DNA of 64,000 nucleotides from positions 1-64,000 of the forward strand of contig NZ_QDKO01000041.1 in assembly GCF_003094615.1 (NCBI RefSeq), in the 5' to 3' direction. Origin of the DNA: Caulobacter radicis. Its GTDB lineage: Bacteria > Pseudomonadota > Alphaproteobacteria > Caulobacterales > Caulobacteraceae. How positions within the stretch are numbered: position 1 is the stretch's first letter; each line of letters starts with the position of its first letter. The position numbers and the translations under genes are program-made. Below the pieces are notes generated by a model. That model saw only the letters and a list, made by a program, of their open reading frames with translations, was not told the DNA's origin and did not search any database. This document shows, in pieces, positions 1 through 8,556 of this stretch.

Positions 1-46
1 GAAGCGTCGGCTGCCGGCGATCAACACCTTCAACGAAGCGGCTCAT
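1..46 (-). CDS. IS1182-type transposase, N-terminal fragment cut by window edge
   Basis: Reading leftwards from an ATG at 46, 15 codons are visible before the window ends, giving MSRFVEGVDRRQPTL. This resembles the N-terminus of IS1182-family DDE transposases, which commonly begin M-(S/P)-R-F-(V/I)-E-G-x-D-R. A good Shine-Dalgarno (GGGAGGT) sits 6 bases upstream. The rest of the gene lies outside the window, so the family call rests on this short match alone. Confidence 0.6.
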   Translation of the reverse strand, partial: MSRFVEGVDRRQPTL

Positions 47-118
47 GCGCACCTCCCGACTGCTCGTCAGGAGTCTAGCTGATCCGCCGAGTTTTCACAC
101 AGCCTCGGTCGTAAGCGG
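1..118 (-). mobile_element. Probable terminal part of an IS1182-type element
   Basis: The segment between the transposase start and about 118 holds the upstream region of the transposase. It includes a stretch around 88-113 (GAGTTTTCACACAGCC then CTCGGTCG) of the sort seen at insertion-sequence ends. I cannot fix the exact end because only one terminus is in view and no target duplication can be checked. From about 119 to 210 I see nothing recognisable before the family A repeat. Confidence 0.35.
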
Positions 119-210
119 GAAGCGGCGGCCGCTCCGAAAGGGGATATCCGGCGTGCCCAAGAGCTTGGCGCGGACTGACCAATTCGCGTGGCGCCAGCTT
201 GGGCCGACGG

Positions 211-275
211 TGAAACCTCTCACCCTCCCGCGCCTCTGGCGCGGGCCCCGCCCTCTCTCTCGGAGAGAGGGATTT
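211..275. repeat. Family A palindromic repeat, single copy
   Basis: One family A unit: TGAAACCTCTCACCCTCC, then a short hairpin (CGCGCCTCTGGCGCG), then CCCTCTCTCTCGGAGAGAGGG. It ends against the stop codon of pth at 276. Other units are at 21216-21420, 37768-38029 and 50358-50415. Confidence 0.8.
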
Positions 276-887
276 TCAGTCGCGCGGCTTCTTCGGGTCG
301 GCCTTGGGGGAGGGGGCCAGGCGCAGCACCTCGGCCTGGTAGCGCTCGTCGTCGCCGGCGGCGGCGAAGGGCAGGGCGTCCGTCACCGCGTCCAGCAGCG
401 GGTCCAGCCACTGGTGCTCGACCTTGTGGAAGTCGCCCAGCACGTAGTGCATGACCATGGCCTTGTCGCCGGGATGGCCCACCCCAATCCGACCTCGGCG
501 GAAGGCGTCGCCGATCTGGCTGGTCACCGAGCGGATGCCGTTGTTGCCCGCCGCCCCGCCGCCGGCCTTCATCCGGAAGCGGCCGGGCGCCATGTCGATC
601 TCGTCGTGGAAGACAATGACGTCGGCCGGCGACAGCTTGAAGAACTTCATGGCCTCGCCCACGGCGCGGCCAGCCTCGTTGTAGTAGGTCTTGGGCTTGA
701 GCAGCAGCAGCTTGACCACGCCGTCCGGCGTCGTGACCTGCCCCTCACAGGCCAGGCCCTGGAAGCGCGCGCGCCAGGGCGCCGTGCCCCACTTCCGCGC
801 GATGGCGTCCACGGCCATGAAGCCGACGTTGTGGCGGTTCTTCTCGTACTTGGGCTCGGGGTTGCCGAGGCCGGCAAGGATCAGCAT
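276..887 (-). CDS. pth: Peptidyl-tRNA hydrolase
   Basis: Cleaves peptidyl-tRNA released from stalled ribosomes, recycling tRNA in the cytoplasm. The 203-residue product has the GLGNP motif at residues 6-10, the catalytic His at 19 inside NRHNVGF, and the FHDEID and GGGAAGNNGIRS motifs of the family. The C-terminus is a charged tail (KADPKKPRD). I chose the ATG at 887 because the family begins at MLILAGLGNP; an upstream in-frame start at 932 would translate part of a family D repeat. In many alphaproteobacteria pth follows rplY and precedes ychF. Here rplY is in place, but a family A repeat and an insertion-sequence end lie downstream instead of ychF, at least up to the window edge. Confidence 0.96.
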   Translation of the reverse strand: MLILAGLGNPEPKYEKNRHNVGFMAVDAIARKWGTAPWRARFQGLACEGQVTTPDGVVKLLLLKPKTYYNEAGRAVGEAMKFFKLSPADVIVFHDEIDMAPGRFRMKAGGGAAGNNGIRSVTSQIGDAFRRGRIGVGHPGDKAMVMHYVLGDFHKVEHQWLDPLLDAVTDALPFAAAGDDERYQAEVLRLAPSPKADPKKPRD

Positions 888-916
888 GGCGCGGTCCTGA
901 AATGGTGGAGCGAAAC

Positions 917-999
917 CCTCGTCCTTCGACAAGCTCAGGATGAGGATTTCGAGCGGGCCTTCCAGTAGTCCTCACCCTGAGCCTGTCGAAGGGCGAGGG
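917..999. repeat. Family D inverted repeat
   Basis: Two arms in inverted orientation: CCTTCGACAAGCTCAGGATG then, after a short spacer, CACCCTGAGCCTGTCGAAGG. It lies between rplY and pth. Other copies are at 11884-11966, 51236-51319 and 53450-53532. Confidence 0.85.
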
Positions 1000-1011
1000 C
1001 GGAGCCCCCAA

Positions 1012-1043
1012 ACGAAAACGGGCGGACCCGAAGGCCCGCCCGC
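1012..1043 (-). terminator. Rho-independent terminator after rplY
   Basis: On the minus strand the sequence CGGGCGGGCC-TTCG-GGTCCGCCCG forms a 10-bp stem with a UUCG tetraloop, followed by TTTTCGTTT. It lies 37 bases past the rplY stop, so pth is probably partly or wholly transcribed from its own promoter. Confidence 0.8.
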
Positions 1044-1079
1044 TTCCTAGATCAGTTCGGTCGGAAGACCGAGCCTGGA

Positions 1080-1679
1080 TCAGCCTTCGGTCGTGGTGTC
1101 GCCGGCGTCCGACTGGGCCGAGGCCGAGGCCTTCAGGGTCGCGATCACGAAGTCGCGGTCCACGGCCGGCTTCACGCCTTCCGGCAGCTTCACTTCCGAG
1201 ATGCGGATGGTGTCGCCGATGTCGTGCGAGGCCAGGTCGATGACCAGCTCTTCGGGGATCTGGTCGGCCGGGCAGGCCAGCTCGACGGTGTGACGGATCA
1301 CTTCCAGCGAGCCGCCCTTCTTCAGGCCGACCGAGGTTTCGTGGTTCTTGAAGTGCACCGGCACTTCGATCTTGATCAGCTGGTGCTCGCCGACGCGGAA
1401 CAGGTCGAAGTGGATCGGCTCGTCGGTGACCGGGTGGAACTGCACCGACTTGGCGATGACCGACTGCTTCTCTTCGCCGTGCTGCAGCGTGACCAGGTGG
1501 CCGAGCAGCTTGCCGGTGTAGAGGGCCTTGCGGAATTCGTTGGACTTCACCGCGACGTTCACGGGGTCCTTGTCGCCGCCGTACAGGACGCCCGGGACGA
1601 GGCCGGCGCGGCGGGTTTCACGGGCGCCGCCGGTGCCGGCGCGCTCGCGGATTTCGACGTTCAGGATGATATCGGCCAT
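1080..1679 (-). CDS. rplY: 50S ribosomal protein L25, general stress protein Ctc type
   Basis: Binds 5S rRNA in the large ribosomal subunit. The 199-residue product is the long form (TL5/Ctc type), with an N-terminal L25 domain (about residues 1-95) followed by a C-terminal beta domain, longer than the roughly 95-residue E. coli L25. Recognisable pieces are ETRRAGLVPGVLYGG and HFDLFRV. The C-terminus is Ala/Ser/Asp-rich. The start at ATG 1679 gives MADIILNVEIRERAG, typical of the family; the frame is open a few codons further upstream but has no better start. A small hairpin sits just upstream of the start and a strong terminator follows the gene. Confidence 0.97.
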   Translation of the reverse strand: MADIILNVEIRERAGTGGARETRRAGLVPGVLYGGDKDPVNVAVKSNEFRKALYTGKLLGHLVTLQHGEEKQSVIAKSVQFHPVTDEPIHFDLFRVGEHQLIKIEVPVHFKNHETSVGLKKGGSLEVIRHTVELACPADQIPEELVIDLASHDIGDTIRISEVKLPEGVKPAVDRDFVIATLKASASAQSDAGDTTTEG

Positions 1680-1693
1680 GTCAGTTCTCTCTG

Positions 1694-1709
1694 GAGGGCC
1701 CATGCCCTC
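1694..1709 (-). promoter_or_regulatory. Small hairpin in the rplY leader
   Basis: GAGGGC-ATGG-GCCCTC forms a perfect 6-bp stem with a 4-base loop, ending 15 bases upstream of the rplY ATG. It could affect translation initiation, but nothing in the sequence proves a function. Confidence 0.25.
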
Positions 1710-1784
1710 GGAATGCGAAATCGCCGCACAAGGCCGGATTGCCCCGCTCGGTCGACGTTTTCAGGAGGGCGCCCAATACACGAA

Positions 1785-1814
1785 GAGGGCCGCCGGTGCA
1801 ATCCGGCGGCCCTC
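1785..1814 (-). terminator. Hairpin between the lipoprotein gene and rplY
   Basis: A perfect 12-bp stem (GAGGGCCGCCGG / CCGGCGGCCCTC) around a 6-base loop, 24 bases past the stop of the lipoprotein gene at 1839. The following T tract is weak (TCTTCGTG on the minus strand), so it is a probable but not ideal intrinsic terminator. Confidence 0.6.
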
Positions 1815-1838
1815 TCGCTGTCAGCCGGGGAGGCTGGA

Positions 1839-2951
1839 TCAGGCTTTCTTCTTCTTCACGGCCGCCGGCTTGGCGGTCGTCTTCTTCTTGGCGGTCGGCT
1901 TTTCCGGCGGCGGGGGCGGCAGGGGCTCGACCGGCATCGGCGCGCCCGAGGCCTTGATGACGCAGGCGCCGGTGTCGATCATGATGTGCTGGCCCAGGCA
2001 GAAGATGTCCTCGTAGTGCGGCTTGGAGACGGCCAGGCACTGGTAGAGGTTCAGCTTGGCCATGTTCAGGCACGAGGCGCTGCTGGGCTCGGCCATGATG
2101 GCGTCGATGGTGGCCATGTTCTCGTCGCCGGCCGCGCCGAGGGCGGCCAGGGCGGCCACGGCCATGCTGCGGATCACCAGCGGGCGGTAGGGCGGCGGGG
2201 CCGAGCGCGGGCCGGCCGGCGCGGCGCTGAGGGCCGCGTCGATGCTGGCCGCGGCCGGCGCCGGAGCCGTCGGGGCGTTGACCGTCACCAGGGTCGCCTG
2301 CTGCAACTGGACGACGTCGGCGGTGTCGGCCAGGGCCGGGACGGTCGAGGCGCTCTTGGCGTAGGCTAGGCGGGCGTCGCGGTCGGTGACGAAGCCCTTG
2401 GACCAGGCCACGCGCTGCACGTCATAGGCCGACTGCTTCACCTTCTTGCCGGCCTGGTAGACCTTGAGGCCGTCGGCGCCGAGGGTGTCGATGATGCGGG
2501 CCGCGGCGGTGTCGGAGCCCTTGAAGCCGACGGCGTAGGCCGGGTCGGCGATCAGCTGGTGGATCACCTGCTGGCGCTGGGCCGGGTCGGCGGCGAAGGC
2601 GCGCACCGAGGCCACGAAGGTCGGGTCCTGCAGGGCCAGGACCGCGCCGTACGACATGGCGCCGCTGAGGAAGTGCTTCTGCTCGTAGCCGACGCCGACC
2701 TTCAGCGAGGCCTGGATCTGCTCGCCGTTCTGGAAGTTGGCGTCGATCGCGCCGGCGCGCTGCATGTAGCCGCGGAAGGCGCTGGCGCGCTCGACCACTT
2801 TGCTCGACAGGGTGATGGGCGGCGGGGCCGGCGGAGCCTGGACGATGGGCGGCGGCGGCGCGGCGGGCGGGGTGGAGCAGCTGGCCAGGATCGAGGCCGC
2901 GGCGAGCGCTACGGCCGTGATGGCGGCGTGCGGACGCAGGTTGAAAAGCAT
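1839..2951 (-). CDS. Putative lipoprotein of unknown function
   Basis: From the ATG at 2951 the product has 370 residues and begins MLFNLRPHAAITAVALAAAS followed by ILASC, a lipoprotein signal peptide with a lipobox (LASC) and predicted lipidated Cys. A Pro-rich segment (PPAAPPPPIVQAPPAPPP) then links to a soluble region of about 230 residues that I do not recognise, with a Cys-containing C-terminal part (ASCLNMAKLNLYQCL and FCLGQH). The protein ends in a Lys/Pro tail (PTAKKKTTAKPAAVKKKKA). An in-frame start at 2990 exists but would put 13 residues before the signal. It is followed by its own hairpin terminator. Its location in the cell envelope is inferred only from the signal. Confidence 0.7.
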   Translation of the reverse strand: MLFNLRPHAAITAVALAAASILASCSTPPAAPPPPIVQAPPAPPPITLSSKVVERASAFRGYMQRAGAIDANFQNGEQIQASLKVGVGYEQKHFLSGAMSYGAVLALQDPTFVASVRAFAADPAQRQQVIHQLIADPAYAVGFKGSDTAAARIIDTLGADGLKVYQAGKKVKQSAYDVQRVAWSKGFVTDRDARLAYAKSASTVPALADTADVVQLQQATLVTVNAPTAPAPAAASIDAALSAAPAGPRSAPPPYRPLVIRSMAVAALAALGAAGDENMATIDAIMAEPSSASCLNMAKLNLYQCLAVSKPHYEDIFCLGQHIMIDTGACVIKASGAPMPVEPLPPPPPEKPTAKKKTTAKPAAVKKKKA

Positions 2952-3170
2952 GCTGGCGACATCCCCGTATGACTGGAGCCGGCTTAACATCGCCGACGGG
3001 CGACATTGTGACAGTCAGTCCGTTAACCAGACTTTGACAAGCGGGACTATGTCGCGATTTCCGCGAGAGCGCGGATTCCGTTGGATATTTCGCCGACGGA
3101 AAATGTGGCGCCGATGTGGCGGCGCGGTTCCGGGGGTTAACGGCGAGGCGGGGTGCGGATCTCCCCCAAC

Positions 3171-3265
3171 CGTAAAATCCCCGCGAAAGCGGGGACCCAG
3201 GCTTTTTCTGAAACGCGTGGCGCTCGACGATAAAACACCTGGGTCCCCGCTTTCGCGGGGATTGG
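3171..3265. repeat. Family E inverted repeat, orientation 1
   Basis: Terminal arms of about 30 bases (AATCCCCGCGAAAGCGGGGA plus CCCAGG, and its complement CCTGGG plus TCCCCGCTTTCGCGGGGATT) flank a spacer of about 40 bases. The only other copy here, 50241-50335, has the spacer in the opposite orientation. It lies in the 331-base gap between the lipoprotein gene and prs; the rest of that gap (2952-3170) must hold the lipoprotein promoter but shows nothing else I can name. Confidence 0.88.
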
Positions 3266-3282
3266 TCGGAACAAGAAGTCCC

Positions 3283-4221
<939 letters not shown>

Positions 4222-4255
4222 TTTGGATTCTCGGTGGGGGTCGCCGTTGCCGGGC

Positions 4256-4283
4256 CTTCTAGCAGCGATCCGCCCGGGGGCAA
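4256..4283 (-). promoter_or_regulatory. Candidate housekeeping promoter of prs
   Basis: On the minus strand TTGCCCC, a 13-base spacer, then GCTAGAAG. This fits the Caulobacter housekeeping consensus TTGaCGS-N10-14-GCTANAWC moderately well. The expected start site leaves a leader of about 28 bases before the prs ATG. Confidence 0.45.
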
Positions 4284-4350
4284 CCCGCTTATGGCCCCAG
4301 GTTGCGCTTCGTGAACGTTTCGTGTCGTTGAGGCCGCAGGGCGGCTTTAA

Positions 4351-4485
4351 GATCCTCCCCCTGTGGGGGAGGTGGCCCGAAGGGCCGGAGGGGGGCGTTT
4401 TCAGCTTTCGAGGTGATGGCCGACTTTCAAGTCGCTTCCCCCTCCGTCGGCTGCGCCGACACCTCCCCCTTCAGGGGGAGGATCT
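4351..4485. repeat. Family B composite palindromic element
   Basis: Two inverted arms (GATCCTCCCCCTGTGGGGGA and CCCCCTTCAGGGGGAGGATC), inner hairpins (GGCCCGAAGGGCC; GTCGGCTGCGCCGAC) and a central core beginning TTTTCAGCTTTCGAGG. It fills most of the gap between prs and pgeF and ends 4 bases from the pgeF stop. Confidence 0.88.
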
Positions 4486-4489
4486 CTTC

Positions 4490-5275
4490 CTACCCCTCCA
4501 GCATGATCGCCGACAGCAGCCGGCCGTAGTCCTTCTGGCCGCTCAGCACCGCGCGGCGGTTGGAGAAGAAGTGGTCGTCCTCGGCGCAGGTGTCACGGCC
4601 GACCCATTCGCGCTGCTCGACGCCGGCGGTGGCGATGCGGTCGAGCACGAAGGCGGGCAGGTCGAAATAGCGCTTCTCGTCGGTCTTGCCGGGCTTGAAG
4701 AACCGCTTGGAGCCGGGGCAGTCGGCCTCGAACTTGGCGAAGAACTCCAGGCCCACCTCGTACGAGTCCGGGCCGATGCAGGGGCCGACGGCGGCGACCA
4801 TCCGTTCGGGGCGGCCGCCCAGCTCGACCATGGAATCGACGGCGGCCTGCACCACCCCGTCCAGCGCCCCGCGCCAGCCGGCGTGGGCGGCGGCCACGAC
4901 ACGGGCCTCCGGATCGACGATCAGCACCGGCGCGCAGTCGGCGTGCAGCGCGCCGCAGACCACGCCGGGCGTCTTGCTGACCACGGCGTCGCCCTGCGGC
5001 CGGGCGTCGCCCCACGAGCCGTCGGCGACGATGGCGATCGTCGAGTGGATCTGGAAGCAGGTGTTGAGGTCCTCGCGCGCCGCGCCGAACCAGCGGGCGG
5101 CGCGGGCGCGGTTCTCGATCACGTCGGCCGGCTCGTCCTGGCTGCCGCGACCGACGTTGAGGCTGTCGTACAGCCCCTGCGAGACGCCGCCGTTGCGGGT
5201 GAAGAAGGCGTGGCGCAGGCCCGGCACGGACGCCAGCAGCGAAGACTGGACGGTGGGGAGCGATGCTTTGGTCAT
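4490..5275 (-). CDS. pgeF: YfiH/LACC1-family protein (PgeF-type, purine nucleoside phosphorylase/laccase-like)
   Basis: The 261-residue product belongs to the Cu/Zn-binding YfiH family. Members have been described as purine nucleoside phosphorylases/adenosine deaminases and, in E. coli, as the peptidoglycan editing factor PgeF. The metal-binding set is visible: the His of CFQIHS, the Cys of HADCAPV and the His of AAHAGWRGAL; VGPCIGPDSYEVG follows. The start at ATG 5275 overlaps the midA stop as ATGA, so the two are probably translationally coupled. It is the last gene of an lgt-midA-pgeF operon, linking lipoprotein maturation to a possible cell-wall role. Confidence 0.93.
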   Translation of the reverse strand: MTKASLPTVQSSLLASVPGLRHAFFTRNGGVSQGLYDSLNVGRGSQDEPADVIENRARAARWFGAAREDLNTCFQIHSTIAIVADGSWGDARPQGDAVVSKTPGVVCGALHADCAPVLIVDPEARVVAAAHAGWRGALDGVVQAAVDSMVELGGRPERMVAAVGPCIGPDSYEVGLEFFAKFEADCPGSKRFFKPGKTDEKRYFDLPAFVLDRIATAGVEQREWVGRDTCAEDDHFFSNRRAVLSGQKDYGRLLSAIMLEG

Positions 5276-6459
5276 GCCTCGTCCTCGAAGAGCGGGGGAT
5301 TGAGCCCCGGCGCGCTCAGGCACGCGACCTTGAAGAGATCGCCCATCTGCGCCGCTCCGGTCAGGCGATCAAGCTGTCTTGCGACGACCTCGGCGCGATC
5401 GGGACGCGCGGCGGCCAGGGCCTGGGCCCGGGCCTCGATCCCGAGGGCGCGCAGGAAGTCGCCCTGGGTGATCACCGGCGGCGCGCTCGCCCCCGCCCGC
5501 CGGGCCGCCTCGAGCACCGACGGAAAGTCCGCCCAGACCGTCAGGTCGGCCTGGCCGGGATTGTCCAGCGGGCCTTCCTTCCGGTGGGCGCGGATCGCCT
5601 GCAGCGTGTCGCCGGGCTCGCTCGTGGCGCGGCCGTAGTCGATCAGCAGCGCCGCCCCCCCGTCGCGGGCCAGCCGATGACCGAGCTCGGATCCCAGCGC
5701 CGCCTGGGCCGGCGAGGACTCGAGGATGGCGCCGACAGCAAGATCCTCCCCCTGTGGGGGAGGTGTCGACGAAGTCGACGGAGGGGGGAGTGACCGCAGA
5801 ACGTCCGCCGCGGCGGCGGCTGAAAACGCCCCCCCTCCGGCCCTGCGGGCCGCCTCCCCCAGGGGGGGAGGGCCTAGCTTGCGCAGCCCGAACGCCAGCT
5901 CGCCGTCCTCGCCCAGGCCCACCACCCGCTCGGCCCAGCCGTCTTGCGTCTTCACGAACTGGCGGGCGGGCAGGCAGTCCAAGAGCTCGTTGGCGACCAG
6001 CAGCAGCGGCGCGCCGGCGGGAACCTCTTCCAGCCGCCCAGCCCACTGCACGCTCGCGCCGGCCAGGGTCTTTTCCTGCGCCGCGCGCAGCACCGGCGAG
6101 ACCTCGACCAGCCACAGGTCGGCGGCCTCCAGGAAGGCGGGCAGCAGGCGGGCGGCGCGCAGGATGTCGCTCATCAGCGTGCCGTCGCCGGGGCCCATCT
6201 CGACCAGGCGGAACGGCGCGGGGCGGCCCAGGCGGTCCCAGGTCTCCATCAGCCACAGGCCGACCAGCTCGCCGAACATCTGGCTGACGCCCGGCGCGGT
6301 GACGAAGTCGCCGTCCGAACCGAGCGCCGGACGGTTGGCGTAGTAGCCGTCGCGCGGGTCGTGCAGGCAGCGGGTGAAGTATTCCGGGACGCTGATCGGG
6401 CCGTCCTGGGCGATCTGGGCCTTCAGGCGGCCCAGCAGGGCGGGTTCTCTCAGGCTCAA
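5272..6459 (-). CDS. Class I SAM-dependent methyltransferase, MidA/NDUFAF7 family, with in-frame repeat insertion
   Basis: Related to mitochondrial NDUFAF7, an arginine methyltransferase needed for complex I assembly; the bacterial substrate is not certain. Visible features are the N-terminal GPISVPEYFTRCLHDPRDGYY, the SAM-binding FRLVEMGPGDGTLMSDILRA, VANELLDCLPARQF, and the C-terminal LLIDYGR. Residues about 196-239 (GPPPLGEAARRAGGG... to ...STPPPQGEDLA) are encoded by a family B repeat and are Pro/Gly/Ala-rich, so I take them as an insertion in a variable loop. I chose the TTG at 6459, whose bases overlap the lgt stop (TTGA) and which has GGAG upstream; the alternative is an in-frame start at 6510 inside lgt. 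Confidence 0.88.
   Translation of the reverse strand: MSLREPALLGRLKAQIAQDGPISVPEYFTRCLHDPRDGYYANRPALGSDGDFVTAPGVSQMFGELVGLWLMETWDRLGRPAPFRLVEMGPGDGTLMSDILRAARLLPAFLEAADLWLVEVSPVLRAAQEKTLAGASVQWAGRLEEVPAGAPLLLVANELLDCLPARQFVKTQDGWAERVVGLGEDGELAFGLRKLGPPPLGEAARRAGGGAFSAAAAADVLRSLPPPSTSSTPPPQGEDLAVGAILESSPAQAALGSELGHRLARDGGAALLIDYGRATSEPGDTLQAIRAHRKEGPLDNPGQADLTVWADFPSVLEAARRAGASAPPVITQGDFLRALGIEARAQALAAARPDRAEVVARQLDRLTGAAQMGDLFKVACLSAPGLNPPLFEDEA
5742..5872. repeat. Family B repeat inside the midA coding sequence
   Basis: A full family B unit (arms AGATCCTCCCCCTGTGGGGG and CCTCCCCCAGGGGGGGAGGG; inner hairpins GTCGACGAAGTCGAC and GGCCCTGCGGGCC; part of the GTTTTCAGC core on the minus strand). 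Unlike the others it lies inside an open reading frame and is translated as about 44 residues without a stop or frameshift. Confidence 0.88.
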
Positions 6460-7322
6460 GGCTGGACCGGCTCCGAGGCGGGGGCGACCGGTTGCTTCAG
6501 CGCCTTCCACACCAGCCAGCCGCCGACCAGCAGCATCGGGGTCGACAGCATCATCCCCATGGTCAGGCCCAGCGGGAAGTTGGGCATGAAGGCGTCGGGC
6601 TGGCGCACGTTCTCAAGCGCGGCGCGGAACAGGCCGTAGCAGAGCATGAACAGGCCCGCGAGCCCGCCCCGGCGCTGCAGGAAGCCGAAGCGGTGGGTGG
6701 CCAGACGCAGGATCAGGAACAGCAGCACCCCCTCCAGCGCCGCTTCGTAGAGCTGGCTGGGATGGCGGGGCAGTTCGCCGGCGACGCAGGCGCCGCCTTC
6801 CAGCTGGCGGATGCGGTCGTTGCAGAACACCACGCCCCAGGGGACGTCGGTGGTGCGGCCCCACAGCTCGCCGTTGACGAAATTGGCCAGGCGGCCGAAC
6901 AGCAGGCCCAGCGGCGCGACCGGGGCCACCAGGTCGCCGAGCTTCAGCAGGTCGATGCGGTGCTTGCGGGCGAACAGGATGATGGCCAGGCACACGCCCA
7001 GGAAGCCGCCGTGGAAGCTCATGCCGCCGTGCCAGACCTGCAGGATCTCCAGCGGCCGGGTCCAGATCGTCGACGGGCTGTAGAACAGGATGTAGCCGAG
7101 GCGTCCGCCCAGGATGATGCCGAGCGTGATCCACAGCACCAGGTCGTCGATCTGCTCGGGCGTGGCGGTCGGCGCGCGGCCGCCCCACAGGCGCGGGGTC
7201 TTCACCAGGCGCACCGCGTAGCGCCAGCCCAGCAGGATGCCGGCCACATAGGCCAGGGCGTACCAGCGGATGGCGAAGGGGCCGAGCTGGACGAGGACGG
7301 GGTCGAATTCCGGAAAGATCAC
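6456..7322 (-). CDS. lgt: Phosphatidylglycerol-prolipoprotein diacylglyceryl transferase
   Basis: First step of lipoprotein maturation: transfers diacylglyceryl from phosphatidylglycerol to the lipobox Cys in the inner membrane. The 288-residue product is of usual length with about seven hydrophobic segments. The Lgt signatures are present: WHGGMSFHGG (essential His), GRLANFVNGELWGR (with the catalytic Arg) and HPSQLYEA. It heads the operon lgt-midA-pgeF, with the midA start overlapping its stop. The start at ATG 7322 gives MIFPEFDPVLVQLGPFAIRW, typical for the family. Confidence 0.97.
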   Translation of the reverse strand: MIFPEFDPVLVQLGPFAIRWYALAYVAGILLGWRYAVRLVKTPRLWGGRAPTATPEQIDDLVLWITLGIILGGRLGYILFYSPSTIWTRPLEILQVWHGGMSFHGGFLGVCLAIILFARKHRIDLLKLGDLVAPVAPLGLLFGRLANFVNGELWGRTTDVPWGVVFCNDRIRQLEGGACVAGELPRHPSQLYEAALEGVLLFLILRLATHRFGFLQRRGGLAGLFMLCYGLFRAALENVRQPDAFMPNFPLGLTMGMMLSTPMLLVGGWLVWKALKQPVAPASEPVQP

Positions 7323-7438
7323 GCCGTTCGGCTCCGTTCGGGACAGATGGTCGCAGGGATAGCTGGTTACCCGTTCGCTTTCATCCCCCGCGCACCATAT
7401 AAAGAACTGTGGGCGATTTGCGCCCGGCCGGAACGAAG

Positions 7439-7741
7439 ATGCACAGCCAGAACCCCTTCCTCGACGAATTCGCCAAGTTCACCCAGGCCGCCATGGGCAT
7501 CGCCCAGACCGCCGGCGACGAAGCCAAGACGGCGTTCCGCGCCCAGGCCGACCGCTGGGCCGCCGAGCTGGACCTGGTGCGTCGCGACGATCTCGAGGTC
7601 CTGAAGGCCCAGGTGGCCGCCCTGCAGGCCGAGGTCGCGGCCCTGAAGGCCGAAAAGGCAGCCCCTGAAAAGGCCGCCGCCAAGCCCGCCGCGAAGAAGG
7701 CGACTCCGAAGGGCGACAAACCCGCGCAAAAGGGCGAATAA
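7439..7741 (+). CDS. UbiK/BMFP-family accessory factor
   Basis: A 100-residue protein of the membrane fusogenic/UbiK (YqiC) family, which helps ubiquinone biosynthesis in E. coli. The N-terminal HSQNPFLDEFAKFTQAAMG is the conserved amphipathic part. Residues about 45-70 (LVRRDDLEVLKAQVAALQAE) form a coiled coil, and the C-terminus is Ala/Lys/Pro-rich. The ATG at 7439 has a purine-rich tract upstream; an earlier in-frame start at 7409 would add ten unconserved residues. It is divergent from lgt with 116 bases between. Confidence 0.85.
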   Translation: MHSQNPFLDEFAKFTQAAMGIAQTAGDEAKTAFRAQADRWAAELDLVRRDDLEVLKAQVAALQAEVAALKAEKAAPEKAAAKPAAKKATPKGDKPAQKGE

Positions 7742-7871
7742 ATCGTTTACCGCTCGCTCCAAGCGTGAACGCTGTTGTGGCCAAACGCGCGAAGCAGCTT
7801 AGACTCTCCTTTCGTGGGCGACACCCGGCGGGTCCCACGCCCGTCATCGCCCCCGGGGGCCAAAGGTTCTG

Positions 7872-8375
7872 ATGGACACCCAACCCGACGACGACGTCCT
7901 GCTGGCGCTGGATCCCCTCGAGGTGGTCGAGCACGTGCTGGCCGCCGAAAACCTGACCTTCGACCGGACGGAGGACGGCGATCTCGCCTTCGCCCTGACC
8001 GGCGACTGGAAGGATTACGAGCTCTGGTTCGCCTGGCGTCCGGAGGCCGACTGCCTGCAGCTGTGCCTCTCGCTCGATCTGCGGGCGTCCAAGACCAAGC
8101 GTCCGGTCGCCTACGAGCTGCTGTCGATGATCAACCAGCGCGTCTGGCTGGGCCACTTCGAGGTCTGGACCGACGACGGCGAGGTGGTGTTCCGCCACGC
8201 CCTGGCCCTGCCGTCGGGCGAGCGCCCGACCATGGCCCAGGCCGCCTCGATGATCGACGCGGCGGTGGAAGCCGCCGACCGCTTCTACCCGGCCTTCGAC
8301 TTCCTGCTGCACGGCGCCAAGACCCCGGACGAGGCCATGGCCGCCTGCATGTTCGAGACGGTCGGCCAGGCTTAA
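7872..8375 (+). CDS. YbjN domain-containing protein
   Basis: A 167-residue soluble acidic protein with the alpha-beta fold of the YbjN/type III secretion chaperone-like superfamily. Recognisable parts are the FDRTEDGDLAFALTGDWKDY strand region, LLSMINQRVWLGHFEVW and the C-terminal helix ending in DEAMAACMFETVGQA. No catalytic residues are evident. It lies directly upstream of proC on the same strand, an order common in alphaproteobacteria, but a repeat-filled gap of 296 bases separates the two. Its function is not established. Confidence 0.85.
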   Translation: MDTQPDDDVLLALDPLEVVEHVLAAENLTFDRTEDGDLAFALTGDWKDYELWFAWRPEADCLQLCLSLDLRASKTKRPVAYELLSMINQRVWLGHFEVWTDDGEVVFRHALALPSGERPTMAQAASMIDAAVEAADRFYPAFDFLLHGAKTPDEAMAACMFETVGQA

Positions 8376-8383
8376 GGCCAGTT

Positions 8384-8556
8384 CCTCCCCCGTGAAACGG
8401 GGGAGGGGGACCACCCCCGGGTCGCGCGAAGCGCGCGCCCGAGGACAGGCTCCGCGGTGGAGGGGGCGAGTTCAAGCTCGGCGCTTCGTCACTCGCCCCC
8501 TCCGTCACGGCGCTGATAGCGCCGCGCCACCTCCCCCGCTTCGCGAGGGAGGAGCA
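8384..8556. repeat. Divergent family B-like element carrying nested module G
   Basis: Arms TCCTCCCCCGTGAAACGGGG and CACCTCCCCCGCTTCGCGAG resemble family B. Between them, 8413-8456 holds module G (CCCGGGTCGCGCGAAGCGCG then CGCCCGAGGACAGGCTCCGC), also found inside the family F element at 54850-54994. It accounts for over half of the gap between the YbjN gene and proC. Confidence 0.75.

Noticed and set aside
276..932. N-terminal extension of pth to 932
   Set aside because: The extra 15 residues translate part of a family D repeat, and the family starts at ATG 887.
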